Source: Phymorhynchus buccinoides | Lineage: Eukaryota > Mollusca > Gastropoda > Neogastropoda > Raphitomidae | NCBI GenBank assembly: GCA_017654935.2 | Contig: CM065710.1 | Location: 26,054,531 to 26,118,530, forward strand | Reading direction: 5' to 3' | DNA: 64,000 nucleotides | Shown here: positions 41,373 to 55,177 of the stretch, in pieces | Layout: the number at the start of each line of letters is the position of its first letter | How positions within the stretch are numbered: position 1 is the stretch's first letter | Position numbers and translations under genes: made by a program | Notes under the pieces: model-generated | Databases searched by the model: none | What the model saw: only the letters and a program-made list of their open reading frames with translations | Told to the model about the DNA's origin: nothing

Positions 41373-41586
41373 CAGGGCTCCAGGGACCCCCATTTGGGGG
41401 TATATTAAGTACTAAAATTCTAAAGGACTCTCCAAAGGAATGTGCAGGCGGTCCCAGGGATGCACTAGAAAAATTATTTTTAACATTCACAATGCCACTG
41501 GGACCCTCTATCTCCTTTAGGGACCCTCTTATGCTGTAAGTGAAGGAGTCCCTGGGAACATTGTTTGCGGGACAATTGGGAGCTTG
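41373..41586. mobile_element. CAGGGCTCC MITE, third copy
   Basis: Left terminus CAGGGCTCCAGGGACC after a (GT)n. The right terminus GACAATTGGGAGCTTGG is degraded. Opposite orientation to 40273-40492. Confidence 0.7.
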
Positions 41587-42641
41587 GAGATTTAGGGGGA
41601 CTAGTTTTCCGCACCACCGCAGCGTGACCCCGCGTTGATTTTGCACATCCCGGGTTCTTTGCCCCTCTTGGGGATAACGGAGGGGGGGGGGTGGCGGAGG
41701 AGAGAGGAGAGAGCGAGCGTCCGGGGAGAAGAGATTCATTGCACTAGGAGGATGAATAGATTGCTAGCTACTAGCAACTTGCATGAGCAGATTGAGATTG
41801 TTCATGATGGACTCGTACGTTAGCCTTTTGAAGGGATATCGTGCCTCCTCGATTGTCAACTGAACAAACGCGGTATGATAAGGTTGAAGCAGTGCAAAAC
41901 TGAGGCTAAGCACGTTTAAGGGAAACGTTGAGAGTGTTGGTGATGTGTGGCTGGGTTAGGAGATGGACGAGGAGGGAAGAGGGGCCGGATGAGACATAAA
42001 GAGAGAGCAGTAAGGATGTCACTAGACAAAGAATGGGGGAGGGGGAGTGAGGGCTACTTGGATCTCACCCTGGCGTGGCACTGAGCGTGTGTTGAGCTGG
42101 CGACAAGTTTCTTTTAGCGCTGGCTATCCGAATTTGGTCATACCATGGCAGAGTTCAGCTCAGTCGTACTCGCCGCCCATCGATACCGTTGGGGCATCGG
42201 TGTCAACCTCAGCTACCGCGCCTGGAGCAAACAAACATCCACACCCTCGCTCCTCTTTAGGCTCTTCCACAGTAAGTGCGACACTATAACGTGACGAGAT
42301 CTGTGCTGGTGCTGGAATGATTCCCGTACGCAATCCGTAAATAAAGAAGATAACATTGCTGTCATTCCATTCACTAGCCGGTCGCCTTGTGTGTAAAGCC
42401 TTATAGTAGTGATGTTTTACATTTACCTCCTTAATGACAGAAGTGCTTATTAAGACGAAAATCCTGATCTTTTCTTCGCCTAATTTTTTTTTCCTTTCTT
42501 CATCCTGTCGCTCTTGTTCCTTTTTCAGATATCTATGTTTTTATATTTACTCTATGTTTATCTAGTCTATCAATTTTATTTTTAAAATCCAAAACACTAA
42601 TACAATGCATGAATTGGGGGGATAATAGTCGTCCGATCTTA
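41587..42641. other. No gene recognised
   Basis: 42047-42290 has an 80-codon plus-strand frame ending before ACA|GTAAGTG, a good donor, and Ser/Pro-rich. It has no recognised homology and no visible partner exon, so it is not called. The rest is unique, moderately GC-rich DNA. Confidence 0.45.
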
Positions 42642-42832
42642 CAGCATGGTAAGACCTCCGCGAATGCGGCAAAATCCGTGAAACAGTTTTGAAACATAAT
42701 TATTTAATACAAATGCATTGAATGGCATGTGACAAACCCCAGTGAAAATTTCACTCATTTATTGAATTTTCTTCGGCCCCCTGACCCACCTGGCCATTTC
42801 CTTGCAAACCACTTTGCCCCCACTCACCATTG
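42642..42832. mobile_element. CAGGCATGG-type MITE, copy opposite to 3635-3830
   Basis: CAGCATGGTAAGACCTCCGCGAATG ... CCCCCACTCACCATTGCC reproduces 3635-3830 in reverse, including TGAAACAGTTTTGAAAC and TTTTCTTCGGCCCCCTG. Both termini are degraded. Confidence 0.6.
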
Positions 42833-45300
42833 CCTACGGATTTTAGGTATATAGAGTGAATTGATAGGTAAACCAGCGTAAGGGGGAAAGTGAATACCAC
42901 CTCACACGACTTGTATTTCATGCTACGGCTTGTTTGGGTTCTTGTTGTTTCCGATGGCTTACTAGTGTTTGCATCAATTATTCTCCACAATCTTGAAGAG
43001 GATAGATTTTTTGTTTTTGTTGTTCATTTTGACGAGCAATGTCCTGTTACTGATGATTGGGTGTCGTGTTGTAGGTGGTCAGAGTTCTCCCTTAAAAACT
43101 CTTAGTCACAGCACGTTTCTCATGAAACTACAAAAAATAATACAATGCAAATGTTTGCACGATGATATAAAAATCGCATTTATGTACTGAACATAAGTGA
43201 CTTGCCTTACTTTAAAAGTAATACGGATGCAAATCCGATATTAATTTGGCAATTAAGCGATTTTTTTTTTTTTTTTTTCTTTATTTTTCGGGGGCGGTGT
43301 GTGTTGAGTGCAAGTAGCAAACTTCAACTTGTATTTTAAAATATTCAAAACAAACAAAATGCAGATGGATAGTTTTTAAAAAAACAACGAAAGAGATGAT
43401 TCACATGTCTTTGTACAAAACTGCAAGTAATAGATGATGCATTAAAATATTTGCGCTATTTTAAAAGTCTTAGGCAATGTTAAACATTAATATGGCGGAG
43501 ATTCCAGCGAAATCCCACGCGCAATCCGTAATAAGGGAAGAAGTATAGGGAAAGATTCACGGATTAGGGGATCATGTCCGAGAAAAAAAAACCCACTCCT
43601 CCTCCCCTCCCCTCCACCCCCTCCCTCAAATACCCCCCCCCCCCCCCCCCCCTCCCCCCCCCACCTGCGCAAATCTCACTCCCTTTCTTTCTTTTATTTA
43701 TTTGTGGATACTGTGCACGGGTTAGCAGACACAGAACTTCCAACACATGCAGTGCACACAAGCCGTAAAGGGAAGAAGCAACAGATTGATGTCTGCAATG
43801 CATGATTAATGCATCGCGAACTCCTTTATATAGATCTCAAATAATGATCAAAAATAAGGGCAGGTGTCTTATACCAGGAAGGTAATTTAACACTTGTACA
43901 AAGAAGGGCTAAATGCCATCAGAGATTATAATAGCGCTTATACGATTGAGGCGAGTATTTATAATGGAGGTCTTATATTAGGCGATGGTGTACACACGAC
44001 TGACGCTGACGTAGCAATGTGCTTAATCACGAGCTGTCCCCCCTGTGTTCTAGTATCTACGTTACGTGCATACGTCAATTATGTGCTGCTCTCTGATGCG
44101 GTTGTGTGTGTGCGCTGCGCACACGTGCGGGATGTCGCTGGTTTTATGGACGGGGCGTGTGTGTTCTTCTACAGATGGGGGTACGATGGCGGTGTGTAGG
44201 ACCGGTGGTCTAGTTGTATGTGAAACTTATACTCGGTGTGCGGGGTCGTGCCGTGTGTTACTCTTTTTGTGCTGTTGTCGGCTGCAATTTTAAAAATAAA
44301 AAATTTTTTTTATGTATTGATTACGAGACTAATAAGCGAGGCATGAGATGAGAGCATTCGCGACGGTCCCGTGAAAAATTTTTTGATGAAAATTGTACGA
44401 GAGAAATAGCTCTCGATGATTAATGTGTAACTTGAGCACGACTAGTACGTTCACATGATGAACTCAGTGCTCCACGGCTTGTATCGCAGAGCATTATTTG
44501 TCTCTGACGAATTCCCATGACTGATAGCGAACTTTTGATCTTCCCAGACAGACCCCTGCGACCTGCATATAATGTGACTAACAATTATGCACACGGAAAA
44601 ACAGTAGCAACAAAAATATGATATTTGTGTTGAATTTGGGAGGATCGCTGACCGCCTTATGTTGGTGAAGTACGAGTAAGAGGGTCTGTCTCAGGTGTTG
44701 TGACTATCGACGCGTGGAACGCCTTGGGTTTTCCGTATGGTGAAGCTGGTTAATGTGTGTGAGCGGTTTTTCATTTACAAATGTTGTTTTCTTTGAATAC
44801 TCCTTTTTCGATTGTGCTAGTTTTGTGGTGTGGATTGCTGATGAGAAACGCTGTTTGGTGCTCTGTAAATTTTAATGTCATTTAAAAAACAACGCACAAA
44901 TGAACGTAATAACCACGTTTGGTGTTTGTCTTTTTACCTCAAGATGAGCGAAGCATTGCAACCAGTCAGTCGCATACGTTTATCCAAAATGGCAAAAGAA
45001 AAAGACATAAATACAAAGAAGATCTTGCGAGCAACATTGGCCAATTCTTCTTATTGTAGGCTGATTTGGATGACAGAACTACGCCATAACAGCATGCGTT
45101 TTGTATGTATTGACGTGAAGGATTTGAAGAGGAATCGGTTGTTATTTTGTGAGAGGGGGGTGGGTGTATTATTGATTTTGCTTGGGCGTTTAAGCATGCT
45201 CAATACAGCAGTTTAACATATGTAGCTATTCAGCTATTGTTTAGTGCAAATTGAGAGATGCGGGGCCTTAAATGAGTGATACGAATGAAATGTGAAATGT
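42833..45300. other. No gene; corrupted repeat copies and poly-C
   Basis: 43628-43665 is poly-C. 43834-43990 is a badly corrupted copy of the TA-type element (AAAGAAGGGCTAAATGCCATCAGAG for AAAGAAGGGCAATGTCTCAGAG). The rest has no recognisable coding or repeat content. A 113-aa frame at 44875-45216 matches nothing known. Confidence 0.5.
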
Positions 45301-46739
45301 GGCATCAGTCTCTCTCTCTCCTCTGCTCTCTCCTCCATCCTATCTCTATCTCTCTACTGCATCATCTCGATTATCCCTAACTCGTCTACTGAGCCTCTAT
45401 CCTGTGTCAGGACTGATACTATGCTCCTCTATATGCTGATCTGAGCTAGAAATAATATTGTAGCTCTAGACGCTAAATCTGCGTAAATCTCGTACTTATC
45501 ATTCACCTACGTCGGTCTCACGTGTCGTCGTGATGTAGTACTGACATGCTGAATTGACGAGATGCATCGACCCTCTCCTGCTCGGAGTTGTCCATCTACT
45601 TTCCATATGCGTTATTGCGCCTCTTCTCACGCTAACCTCTATATCTCCTCACTCTCTACTACTAGACGACAGAGGAGACGTACTGCAGACGACCGTTACG
45701 GATACCCTTCTTCTTGCCTCGATTACTACCCTCGACTCAGACGTCCATCCCCAGACGCCCACAAGCATCCCACAGAGATCGTCCGCTGTCGTCTCGGCCA
45801 CTCTCCCCTCCCTCTCCCCTCCCTCCCTCTCTCTCACTCTCTCTCCTTACCCTTTCCCTAACACCTGTTGAGTTGGTTTTATTGGCCAGCGTGTGTTGTT
45901 GACGTGCCCGTGTTAGTTTTTGGAAATGGTCATTTTCTGCATGTATTTGCTTGTGTATGTTGATTGTTGTCGAGGGGGAAATCACAGACCCATTGGCTAT
46001 TATTGTATAATGTGTATGTTGTGTAAATTTAGTCACTATTGTGCCACTGCATTCCGTCAGTTGTCATTTATGTGGTGTTTTGCACAACAACAACAACAAA
46101 GGACAAGTGGTTCTTGTATTGGTTGCACAGGGTATTGTACATGTGTATGATAATTGCCTAACCAGACTATGGCCAGTTTTGCGAAATGAATGCACAAAAA
46201 AAATACAAAATGTAAAAACATGTAAAAAAATAAGGTTCTGCTGTGCAGGGTTTGTATTGTTCACATGTGTATTGATAATCTTGCCTACCCAGACTATGGC
46301 AGTTTTGCGACATATGGACTGTCCCAAAAAAAATACAAAATGTTAAAAAATGTAAAAAAAAGGTTCTGCGGGGCAGTATCTGCTCACAATGTGTATGATA
46401 ATTTGGCCTCGAACCAAGCTATGGCAGTTTTGAGGACAATGACTGACCAAAAAAGCAAAAAATGAAATGGGTCTACAGCTTTGTCAAAAAAATCCAAATG
46501 GACATGTGTGTAATTCAAAATTCATTGTGACATAAAAAATTTAAAAAATTGTAGTGGACACTAATTATTGTGAGGCTTGAATAATTTTACCTTATTTCTT
46601 TCCCCATGAAATACTGAGAAAGTGGAAATAGGCAATTAATTATCCCTGACATACGTTATTGTGCTGTTTAAGTATATGCGTCATCCATAGTTAAAATCCT
46701 CTTTTCTGTGCGGATCTGTATAATTTTCAAGCCTAATAT
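45301..46739. other. CT-rich sequence and a degenerate direct repeat
   Basis: 45301-45860 is CT-rich, degraded simple sequence. At 46085-46460 about three ~115-bp imperfect copies contain ACTATGGC.AGTTTTGCGA and AAAAAATACAAAATGT..AAAA and GTTCTGC.G.GCAG. No gene. Confidence 0.55.
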
Positions 46740-48970
46740 GGCCTTTGGTCCAGAGGTTGTTAAAACCCTATCTTTCTCTCTCTTATTGGGTGCAGTTTGT
46801 TTCTTTCGGATCTTATAAATTTCAAATGCTCATATGGCTTTTGGTCCAGGGGTGTTAACCCCCTATCTTTTCTCTCTTATCTGTGTGTCCAGTTTTGTTT
46901 CTGTTCGGATCTTTATAATTCAAATGCCTCAATGGGCCTTTTGGTCAGAGGGGTTAAAAACCCCTATCTTTTCTCTTATTATTGTGTGTCAGTTTGTTCT
47001 GTTCGGATCTTTATAATTTCAAATGCCTCATATGGCCTTTGGTCCAGAGGGTGTTTAAACCCCCTACTTTTCTCTCTACTATTGTGTGTCAGTTTTGTTC
47101 CTGTTCGGATCTTTATAATTTTTTCAAATGCATCATACGGCTTTTGGTCCAGAGGGGTGTTAAACCCTATCTTTCTCTCTTTATTGTGTGTCAGTTTTTG
47201 TTCTGTTGGATCTTTATTATTTCAAATTGCCTCATATGGCCATTTGGTCCAGAGGGTGTTAAACCCCTATCTTTCTCTCTCTTATGTGTGTGCAGTTTGT
47301 TTCTGTTCGGATCTGTATTAATTTCAAATGCCTCATATGGCCATTTGTTCCAGAGAGGTGTTAACCCTATCTTCTCCTCTTATTGTGTGTCAGTTTTGTT
47401 CTGTGCGGATCTTATAATTTCAAATGCCTCCATTTTTACTTTTTTTTTTTTTGGCTTTTGGTCCAGCAGGGTGTTAAACCCCTATCTTTCTCTCTCTTAT
47501 TGTGTGTCAGTTTGTTTCTGTTCGGATCTTTATAATTCAAATGCCTTCATATGGCCTTTGAGTCCAGAGGGTTGTTAAACCCCATTCTTTCTCTTCTTAT
47601 TTGTGTCAGTTTTGTTTATGTTCGGATCTTTATTATTCAAATGCCATATATTGGCCTTTGGTCCATAAGGGTGTTAAACCCCTATCTTTTCTCTCTTATT
47701 GTGTGCAGTGTTGTTTCTGTGCGGATCTTATAAGTTAAATGCCTAATAGGGCCCTTCTGGTCCAGCGGGTGATTAAACCCCTATCTTTCTCTTCTTAGTG
47801 GGTTGCAGTTTGGTTTCTGTTTCGGATTCTTCTAATTTCAAATGGGCCTCATATGGCCTTTGGCCAGAGGGTGTTAAAACCCCTATCTTTCTCTCTCTTA
47901 TGTGTGTCCAGTTTTGTCTTATTTTCTGTTTCGGATCTTATAATTTCAAAATGCCGCATATGGCCCTTTTGGTCCAGATGGTGTAAACCCCTATCTTTCT
48001 CTTCTTATGGGTGTCAGTTTTGTTTGCCTGTTGGATCTTATAATTAAATGCATTCATATGGACTTTTGGTTCAGAGGGTGATAACCCACTATTCTTTCTC
48101 CTCTTATTGTGTGTCAGTTTGTTTCTGTTTTTCGGCATACTTTATAATTTTCAAAATGCTAATATGGACTTTGGTCCAGAGGCGCTTTAAACCCCTATCC
48201 TTTCTATCTATTATTGTGTGTCAGTTTGGTTATGTTCGGTTTGTTTTTTTTTTTAGGATCTTTTATAATTTAAATAGCCTCATATGGCATTTGGTCCAGA
48301 GGGTGTTAAAACCCCTATCTTTCTCTCTCATTAGTGTGCTGTCAGTTTGTTCTGTTCGGATCTTGATAATTTCAAACTGCATATATGGCCTTTGGTGCCT
48401 CAATAGGCCTTTTGGTCCAGAAAAAGGGTGTTAAACCCCTATCCTTCTCTCTCTTATTGGTGTCAGTTTGTTCTGTTCGGATCTTATAATTTCAATGCTC
48501 TCAATGGCTTTGCCAGAGGGTGTTAAACCCCTATCCTTTCTCTCTCTTATTGTTGTCAGTTTTGTTTCTGTTCGTGAGCTTTATAATTTTCAAATGCTAA
48601 ATATGGCCTTTTAGGTCCAGAGGGTGTTTATCTAAACCCTATCTTTCTCTATATTCATTTGTGTGTCAGTTTTTTTCTGTTCGGATCTTTATTAAATTTG
48701 CAAAATGCCCTATACGGCCTTTTGGTCCAGATGGTGTTAAACCCTATCTTTCTCTCTCTATTGTGTGTCAGTTGTTTCTGTTCGGAATCTGTATAATTTT
48801 CAAATGCCTTCATAGGCCTTTTGTCCAGAGGGGTGGTTAAAACCCATTCTTTCTCTCTCTTATTGTGTGTCAGTTTTGTTCTGTTCGGATCTTTATTAAT
48901 TCAAAGGCCCATATGGCCTTTTGCGTCCAGAGGGTGTTAAACCCCTCATTCTTTTATCTATCTATTGTGT
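46740..48970 (+). repeat. ~95-bp satellite, about 23 degenerate copies
   Basis: Consensus parts: ATGGCCTTTGGTCCAGAGGG, GTTAAACCCCTATCTTTCTC, TTATTGTGTGTCAGTTTGTT and CTGTTCGGATCTTTATAATT. Copies differ mainly by one-base gains or losses in homopolymers and doublets, so frames shift in every unit. The 174- and 198-aa open frames across it are artefacts. Confidence 0.92.
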
Positions 48971-50000
48971 GGGTTGTCGCTACCGAGACTTTAGTAGTCG
49001 CCACTCGTTCTCTGTGTGTAGGCGTCAAATCCATGACGCTGTTGATATTGCGCATTATGTTCAAGAGGATGGTTTAAGACGCAACAAAAAAATGGTCGTT
49101 CATTATTCCTTGCCATATCATCGCATCATCATAATCGTGTATTTCTTTCTCCTCATTCAGATTGCACAATTTTCGATGGTTCGTATTACAACCCAGGTAA
49201 CAGAACGGAAGAGAGAGAGAGAAAAGGGCTCGTGATGATGGTGTGGTGTGGTGGTGTAGAAACAGCAGAGTGCAATGGTCGCTAGAAAACCCGTCTGTGA
49301 CTGACAAACGCCCCCCTTAGGCCGGGTCCCACATTGATTCCCGTAAGAAGGATGGAATTTTATCGACCTTTAGGCCCTTTTACCTGAGTGCAAACTGTCA
49401 TGGTACTACAAGGATTTTCGTTTTTGATTTTAATTTTACCAGAACAGGAATTTCATTCTTTATTTTGGTCAAAAAAGATCTTTGTGTGTCTACGATTTTT
49501 AAAACACTTAAAAATAAAAGTGTATAAATTGTGGAAAAAGGCAAACTAAAAAATACCTTATAAATCAATTTTTGCTTCAGCGAGGGGGACATTAACCCCT
49601 GGACCCGGCCTTTAGTTTTGTTCATTTTGTGTGTTTTGCACCCATGTTGCCGCAAAAACGAGAGACATCTCGCCAGACCATGCACAGATAGTATACGCAT
49701 CTGCGTCTGGCACGTAGCACTGCCGGCATTGCGATGAGGTCACCCCCCACCAGAAGACGAGCAAGACTGCTAATCGGCTGCGCGTACCATTCTCTTCTAT
49801 GACACTTGCGCACCCACTCGCCCTCCCCAACCTCATCGCAGCATACCCCATTGTTATTGTGTGTGTACCAGTTCCTGCGTCATGCCCCACTCCTCCCACT
49901 AGGCCAACCAAAGGGAGAGCTCTGAGAGACTGCAGGCTTTGGGGACAGGTTCCCCACCCAAAAGACCCCCTGTGGCTGCAGACACCGAGCCAGTACAAAC
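48971..50000. other. Low-copy sequence, no gene called
   Basis: 49315-49620 shares TTGATTTATAAGGTATTTTTTAGTTTGC-like wording (in reverse) with 16800-16850, so it is part of a dispersed repeat. 49650-49990 is GC-rich with a 128-aa minus-strand frame of unknown identity. Confidence 0.45.
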
Positions 50001-53000
50001 GCCCTCTAGTTAAGCGGGGGGGCGGGGGGGGGGGGCCACTATTAGGGCATCACATGGTGGGGCATTTTTGATTTGGGGGTGGGGGGGTGGCATGGGGGCA
50101 TTTGGGGGGGGGGGCCTTTTGCAACTGGCTCTTAGTGCTGCCAGCAAATGGGACGGTGGGCCTTTGCTTTGGGTCCTTTCCCAATAGCGTTTTGTAAGAG
50201 TTTTAAGAGCTTCAAAATACCTATTATAATTCCGAGATACAGTCAACAGATTGCCACAACCTTCATGGATGTAAAAAGCATGTTGTTACTGGAGCTTAAA
50301 ATGCCACACAAATCTACAGAGTTTTAGCGAAGAAAAGTCGAAACAACACAATCGAAAAGTCCCCCCAAAACGGAAAGTTTGATATTTGGAAAGTGGAGCC
50401 CCAACTCTGATGACAGCCAGCGCAGATGGCACGTTCTGGCGGGACAGCGTAGAAGATTGTCTATGCATGGAGAGTTGTAGTGAGGGCCCTGGTCAAGAGA
50501 GCGTTATCTGGTCAGTTCCACCTTCTGTAGCATCTTGCCAGGTAAGCTGTGTATAAAGCTTTGATCGCACATGAGCTGTGCTATCTGCAGCGGCGACAAA
50601 GAGACGTGAACGGCTACCAACTACAGTGAGGATCGTGAATCTATGCAGTTTCCGATAGTGCACAAGCCGATGAAACTGACGGCGCACCTCAGTGCTGTGA
50701 CTGTAAGAATGTTTACTGCATGAGATTATTACTTAGATAGATAGTATGCGCAGCTATGATGCCTACGAGATCGATACCATACGTTCAGCGTCCGCGTCAT
50801 ATATTCATGTCTGTGTTTTAAACAAAACTGGCCCATGCGCATACGAGATCAGCAGAACAGTTGACTAGCAGTGCTACAGATTGAGTGATAGTGATATCCA
50901 GATAATTAGACAGAATGAAGCCTAACATACTGTGACATGATTGTCTTGATACAGCATATAGCATAAGATGATGATTAATAAATGATGAGCCGATGATGAC
51001 GAAGATTACACTACCTTAACGTAGCTCATCATGCTGCACAGCGGATGAAATGGACAGCGGTGCTGATATGAAATGATGCGCTGGTTATGAACGACTGATA
51101 TAGTATATAGTGTGATGAGTACTTATTGACGAGTGATGACATGTACACGACGATGTGATAATGATGATGCATGGAATGACATAGATGTACGACGATGATC
51201 TGAAGAATTCACCTAGCCTCTAACGTAGCCTCGTGTCTCGATGTTGTCTGGGTACACCTCTGCACAGCAATGAGAACACGATAGGACAGGGTGCAGTGCC
51301 AGATGAGTTTCTGTATAGGGTTATAAGTCGGTATCATGATATGATAGATGATGGATGAGACATGACTCAAACTGAGTAATTAGTGCGATGATGTGTGATC
51401 GAAAGAATGATCGTAGTACATATTGATTTTCTGTGTGTTCCTTGCTTTTCATCACTCACCCCTGAGACCTAGTCACCTAAGAGTGCCGGTCTCTAAGCAG
51501 TTGCCAGAAATTGTTGGCTAGATTTGCTATTGAATCTCTGTATACTGAGGAGCGAGTTGATCTTATATATGATCGCTGCTAAGACACTTACCTTCTTGTA
51601 TGCCAATAGTATGTGAGTTTATGCTGCTACTCATAATTGAGTGTTGAAATGCAGGTAGAAGTTAGTTGCCACGGTAGTGGGTCGTTAAAGCAGTGGTGAA
51701 TCGCCAAGCAGTCGATGTTGCCATATGTGAGATGAGACTGAGTGTGTACCAGAAGCCTTTGTGCCAGGCACCGCTGATCCGTAGGTGCTGCTGACGCTAG
51801 CTGGAATGTCAGATCGTGCTAAAGTGATAGCAGTCGCGAGTCGGAGTCGTAGCAGTCAGGTTGATGTAGCAGTGTGTGAGTGCGAGTGATCGTCACGTGT
51901 CAGTGTGACGTGTAGTCGTTCGTCGTCGGATGCATCCGTCGTAGATATAGATGTATTGTAGCTGTAACAGCTGTCAAGTTCTGCCTGTTGGATCTGCGGC
52001 TGGGTGATCATCCAGTCGATCTGTAAGCCTATATGGCGTCTGTGAGAGTGCAGGTGTGCAGCCAAAAAGTAAATTCTGTCGAATAGTAAGAGTATCGTCT
52101 GCATCATCATCCAGTGTTCGCCTCGAACAGTACTGCAAGTCCAGCAGTTGTCTCCTCCTCGACCATCCCTGTCTGCCGCAGTTAGCCTATTTCAGTAACT
52201 AGCTGACAAGAGTCGTAGTCCTAACCTCTCATTGTGTCGAGTTTTCAAAACTTCTAACTCTGTGGTGTTACGACTCCATGTTACATTTATGCAATAACCA
52301 TGCTTTCTGAATTGCTTAGATTTCGTGAAAGTGACGAGTGCACATGTGCGTGTGGACATGCAGACAGCTACTGGTTAGCAGGACCTACAAGCAAGTCGGT
52401 CCGATGAGATACTGTTAACATGTATAGGCCCGCCGCGCCCCGCCGTATGCTAGCGGAGTGTTCAGTTGGTACATGTTGTTCTCATACTGAGCGACAAATA
52501 TTTAGTAGTGTTCCACACTGGCGCATATCAATAATAGAGTATAAATAGTCCCATGGGGTATTATAGTCATTTACTAAATCGCAAACTCGCGTCAGTTTGT
52601 GGACATGCATGTACATCAAATATTCGTGAATTCACTTAGTCCGATGCATGAGCAGTTGATAGTTTGTACTCAGGTGCTAGAGATCCATCTTCAACCGTGA
52701 GAACTCAAAATGTCCCGACTCACATTGTTCGACAGCCACATCTAATCGCTGTTAGTTGCGATGGCCTGTAGATCCTAAAGATATAGCTTGCTTGTCGTTT
52801 ACGCTACTAGACCCCTGGGTCTTCGTGAAATCGCCTTGCACTTACTTATGATGTTATGATCGACATATATTGTAGTGCTATGATGATGATTAACCTAATC
52901 ACTCTACCTGGGGCTGACAGCCGTCTGCCACAGTCGTCTATATGTAAGCCTAGTGGACACTAGTGCATAGAGTGTACGAATGACTAGAGATTTCGATGAT

Positions 53001-53160
53001 AAACAGATAATGCATAACTTATGATGTATCACACGACATACAGCAGTGAAGTGTCTTCAACACCATACCTTACAGTGAGTACATTCTAGTCATTGTAGGC
53101 AAGAGTTCACTACACCTCTATCTGTTCACTCGCGAAATTCTTGTTAACTAGCGGACATCC
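50001..53160. other. Unrecognisable, probably error-rich sequence
   Basis: Poly-G patches at 50020-50110, then about 2.4 kb (50700-53100) of GATGATGA-rich, low-order sequence with no repeats, conserved frames or splice-bounded exons. Composition differs from the rest of the window. Confidence 0.5.
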
Positions 53161-54038
53161 GAATCTATCACTCTCTTTGACTCTGCCTGTTTAATTTCCT
53201 TACTACTATATGCCATTTTCTGCCCCACCCCCCACCCCCCCCCCCCCCTTCTCCTGCTCCCCCCAGGGTTAGCTCTGATGACTGGAATGATGCCTATCTG
53301 TTGTCCCGCTCTCTTTCCCCACTTTTCTCTCTCCTTTCCCCACTTCGTTCCCCTTTCTACTATCTTCCCTTTCCAGTTGTTGTTGTTGAGATTGATATGG
53401 TGTGTGGTACTAATGTATGCCATGTGCATCCGACTAACATTGGCACAAGTGGTTGAGAATATTTGATGCACCTCAACACTATGTGGTCTGTGTGCGTTTC
53501 TTGTGTGTGTGTGACACGTGCTGATGTGTGATGTCATTGTGTGTGTTCATTGTGTGTGTGTGTGTGTGTGTGAGCAAGAGAGGGATGGTAGAGGGAGAGG
53601 AGAGACGAACGAATGAACAACATTTTATTTATACAGTGTAATGGGAGTAAGCGATACATACTTTTTTTACACCCTAGCCTCTGTAAGGGAGAGAGAGAGT
53701 GAGGACATAGGCCAAAAGGAAACTTTTCCCAGCTGCTGCTGTTAGAGCCTGGTGACCTGAGTTATGCGTTTGTTAATCTCCTCTCTCTCTCTCCTCCTCT
53801 CTCTCTCTCTCACCACCCACGTGTAATGATAATACATTATCAGTGTTCTCTCTCTCTTCTCTCTCTGCTCTCTCTCGACTCTCTCGACGTCTACTCGTGC
53901 TCTCTCTCTATCTCTCTCTCTCTCACACCTCTCATCCACTCTCGCCTACTCGATCTCGACCCACCCACGTGGGTAATGATAGATAGACATATTCCAGTGT
54001 TCTCTCTGACTCTCTACACTCTCTCGTCTACTCTCTCT

Positions 54039-54086
<48 letters not shown>

Positions 54087-54137
54087 GCACCCACCACGTA
54101 GGTAGATGATAAGAACATTTCCAGTGCTCTCGCGTTC

Positions 54138-54191
<54 letters not shown>

Positions 54192-54284
54192 ACCCCCGTG
54201 GTAATGAAGCACATTACAGTGCTCTACTCCTCTCTCTCTTCTCTCTACTCTCCTCTCCTGATCTACTCTCTCTCTCTCTCCTCG

Positions 54285-54317
<33 letters not shown>

Positions 54318-55104
54318 GCAATAAGTAAAAGAAAGAAAAGACCAGGGGAAAATATTCGACAGGATTAAGGACGAAATATGGGCATGAGTGCGCAAATTAT
54401 GTCCCTTCTTTCTTTTTACTTTGAGATTGCAATTTAAGCTTTAAGAAAAACCCATCAAAATGTTACATACACCACTCAAAGAAATGAAGATGAATGAAAG
54501 AAAAAAAAAAATGAGCAAGGAAAAGCAGATTTTCGTCTTAAAAAGACTTTGTCGAGGTAAAGAAACGCACAATACTTGAGCTTAAACAACACACGTAGGG
54601 AAATGGAATGAAGTCTTCTTTATTTACGGATTGAGTACGGGTTCCGCACAGGATCTCCGTCAGTATGTGTGCGTACTGGGAAAGCTAAAGGAGCGTGTGC
54701 GTGTAGTGCTTTCCCAGGCTCGCGGAGTTGGGTTGACCCCGATGAACCCACGCGTGATCGCGGAGAACGAACTGTGAAACGCGCAGTTCCATCAGGCTCG
54801 ACGCCAAGAACTTGTCCACAGCTCAAACCGCGAACAGGCCGCCAGGGGCAGTGCTCACTCACCCCTCCCCTTTTGTCTGTCTCTGGCTCTTCTTTGTCTC
54901 TCGTTTTGCTTTCTGTCTCTCTTTGTCGCCCTGTCTCTCCGTTGGTTACATGCTATAGGGGTATATCTCTCTCTCTCTCTCTCTCTCCTCTCTTCTCTCT
55001 CTCTCTCTTTCTCCTTCCTATCTCTCTCTCTCGATCTCATTAAAATAATTTTGTAGCCAGCATCGAAATGACATGGCCAACTGCCTGTTATAAAATTGTT
55101 CAGT

Positions 55105-55177
<73 letters not shown>

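Noticed and set aside
42047..42300. Ser/Pro-rich 80-aa frame ending at a good donor (ACA|GTAAGTG)
   Set aside because: No homology recognised and no companion exon; a good donor-like hexamer alone is common by chance.
46797..47578. 174- and 198-aa frames as a repeat protein
   Set aside because: They run through a satellite with random frameshifting indels; unit length is not a multiple of three and the peptide is not periodic.
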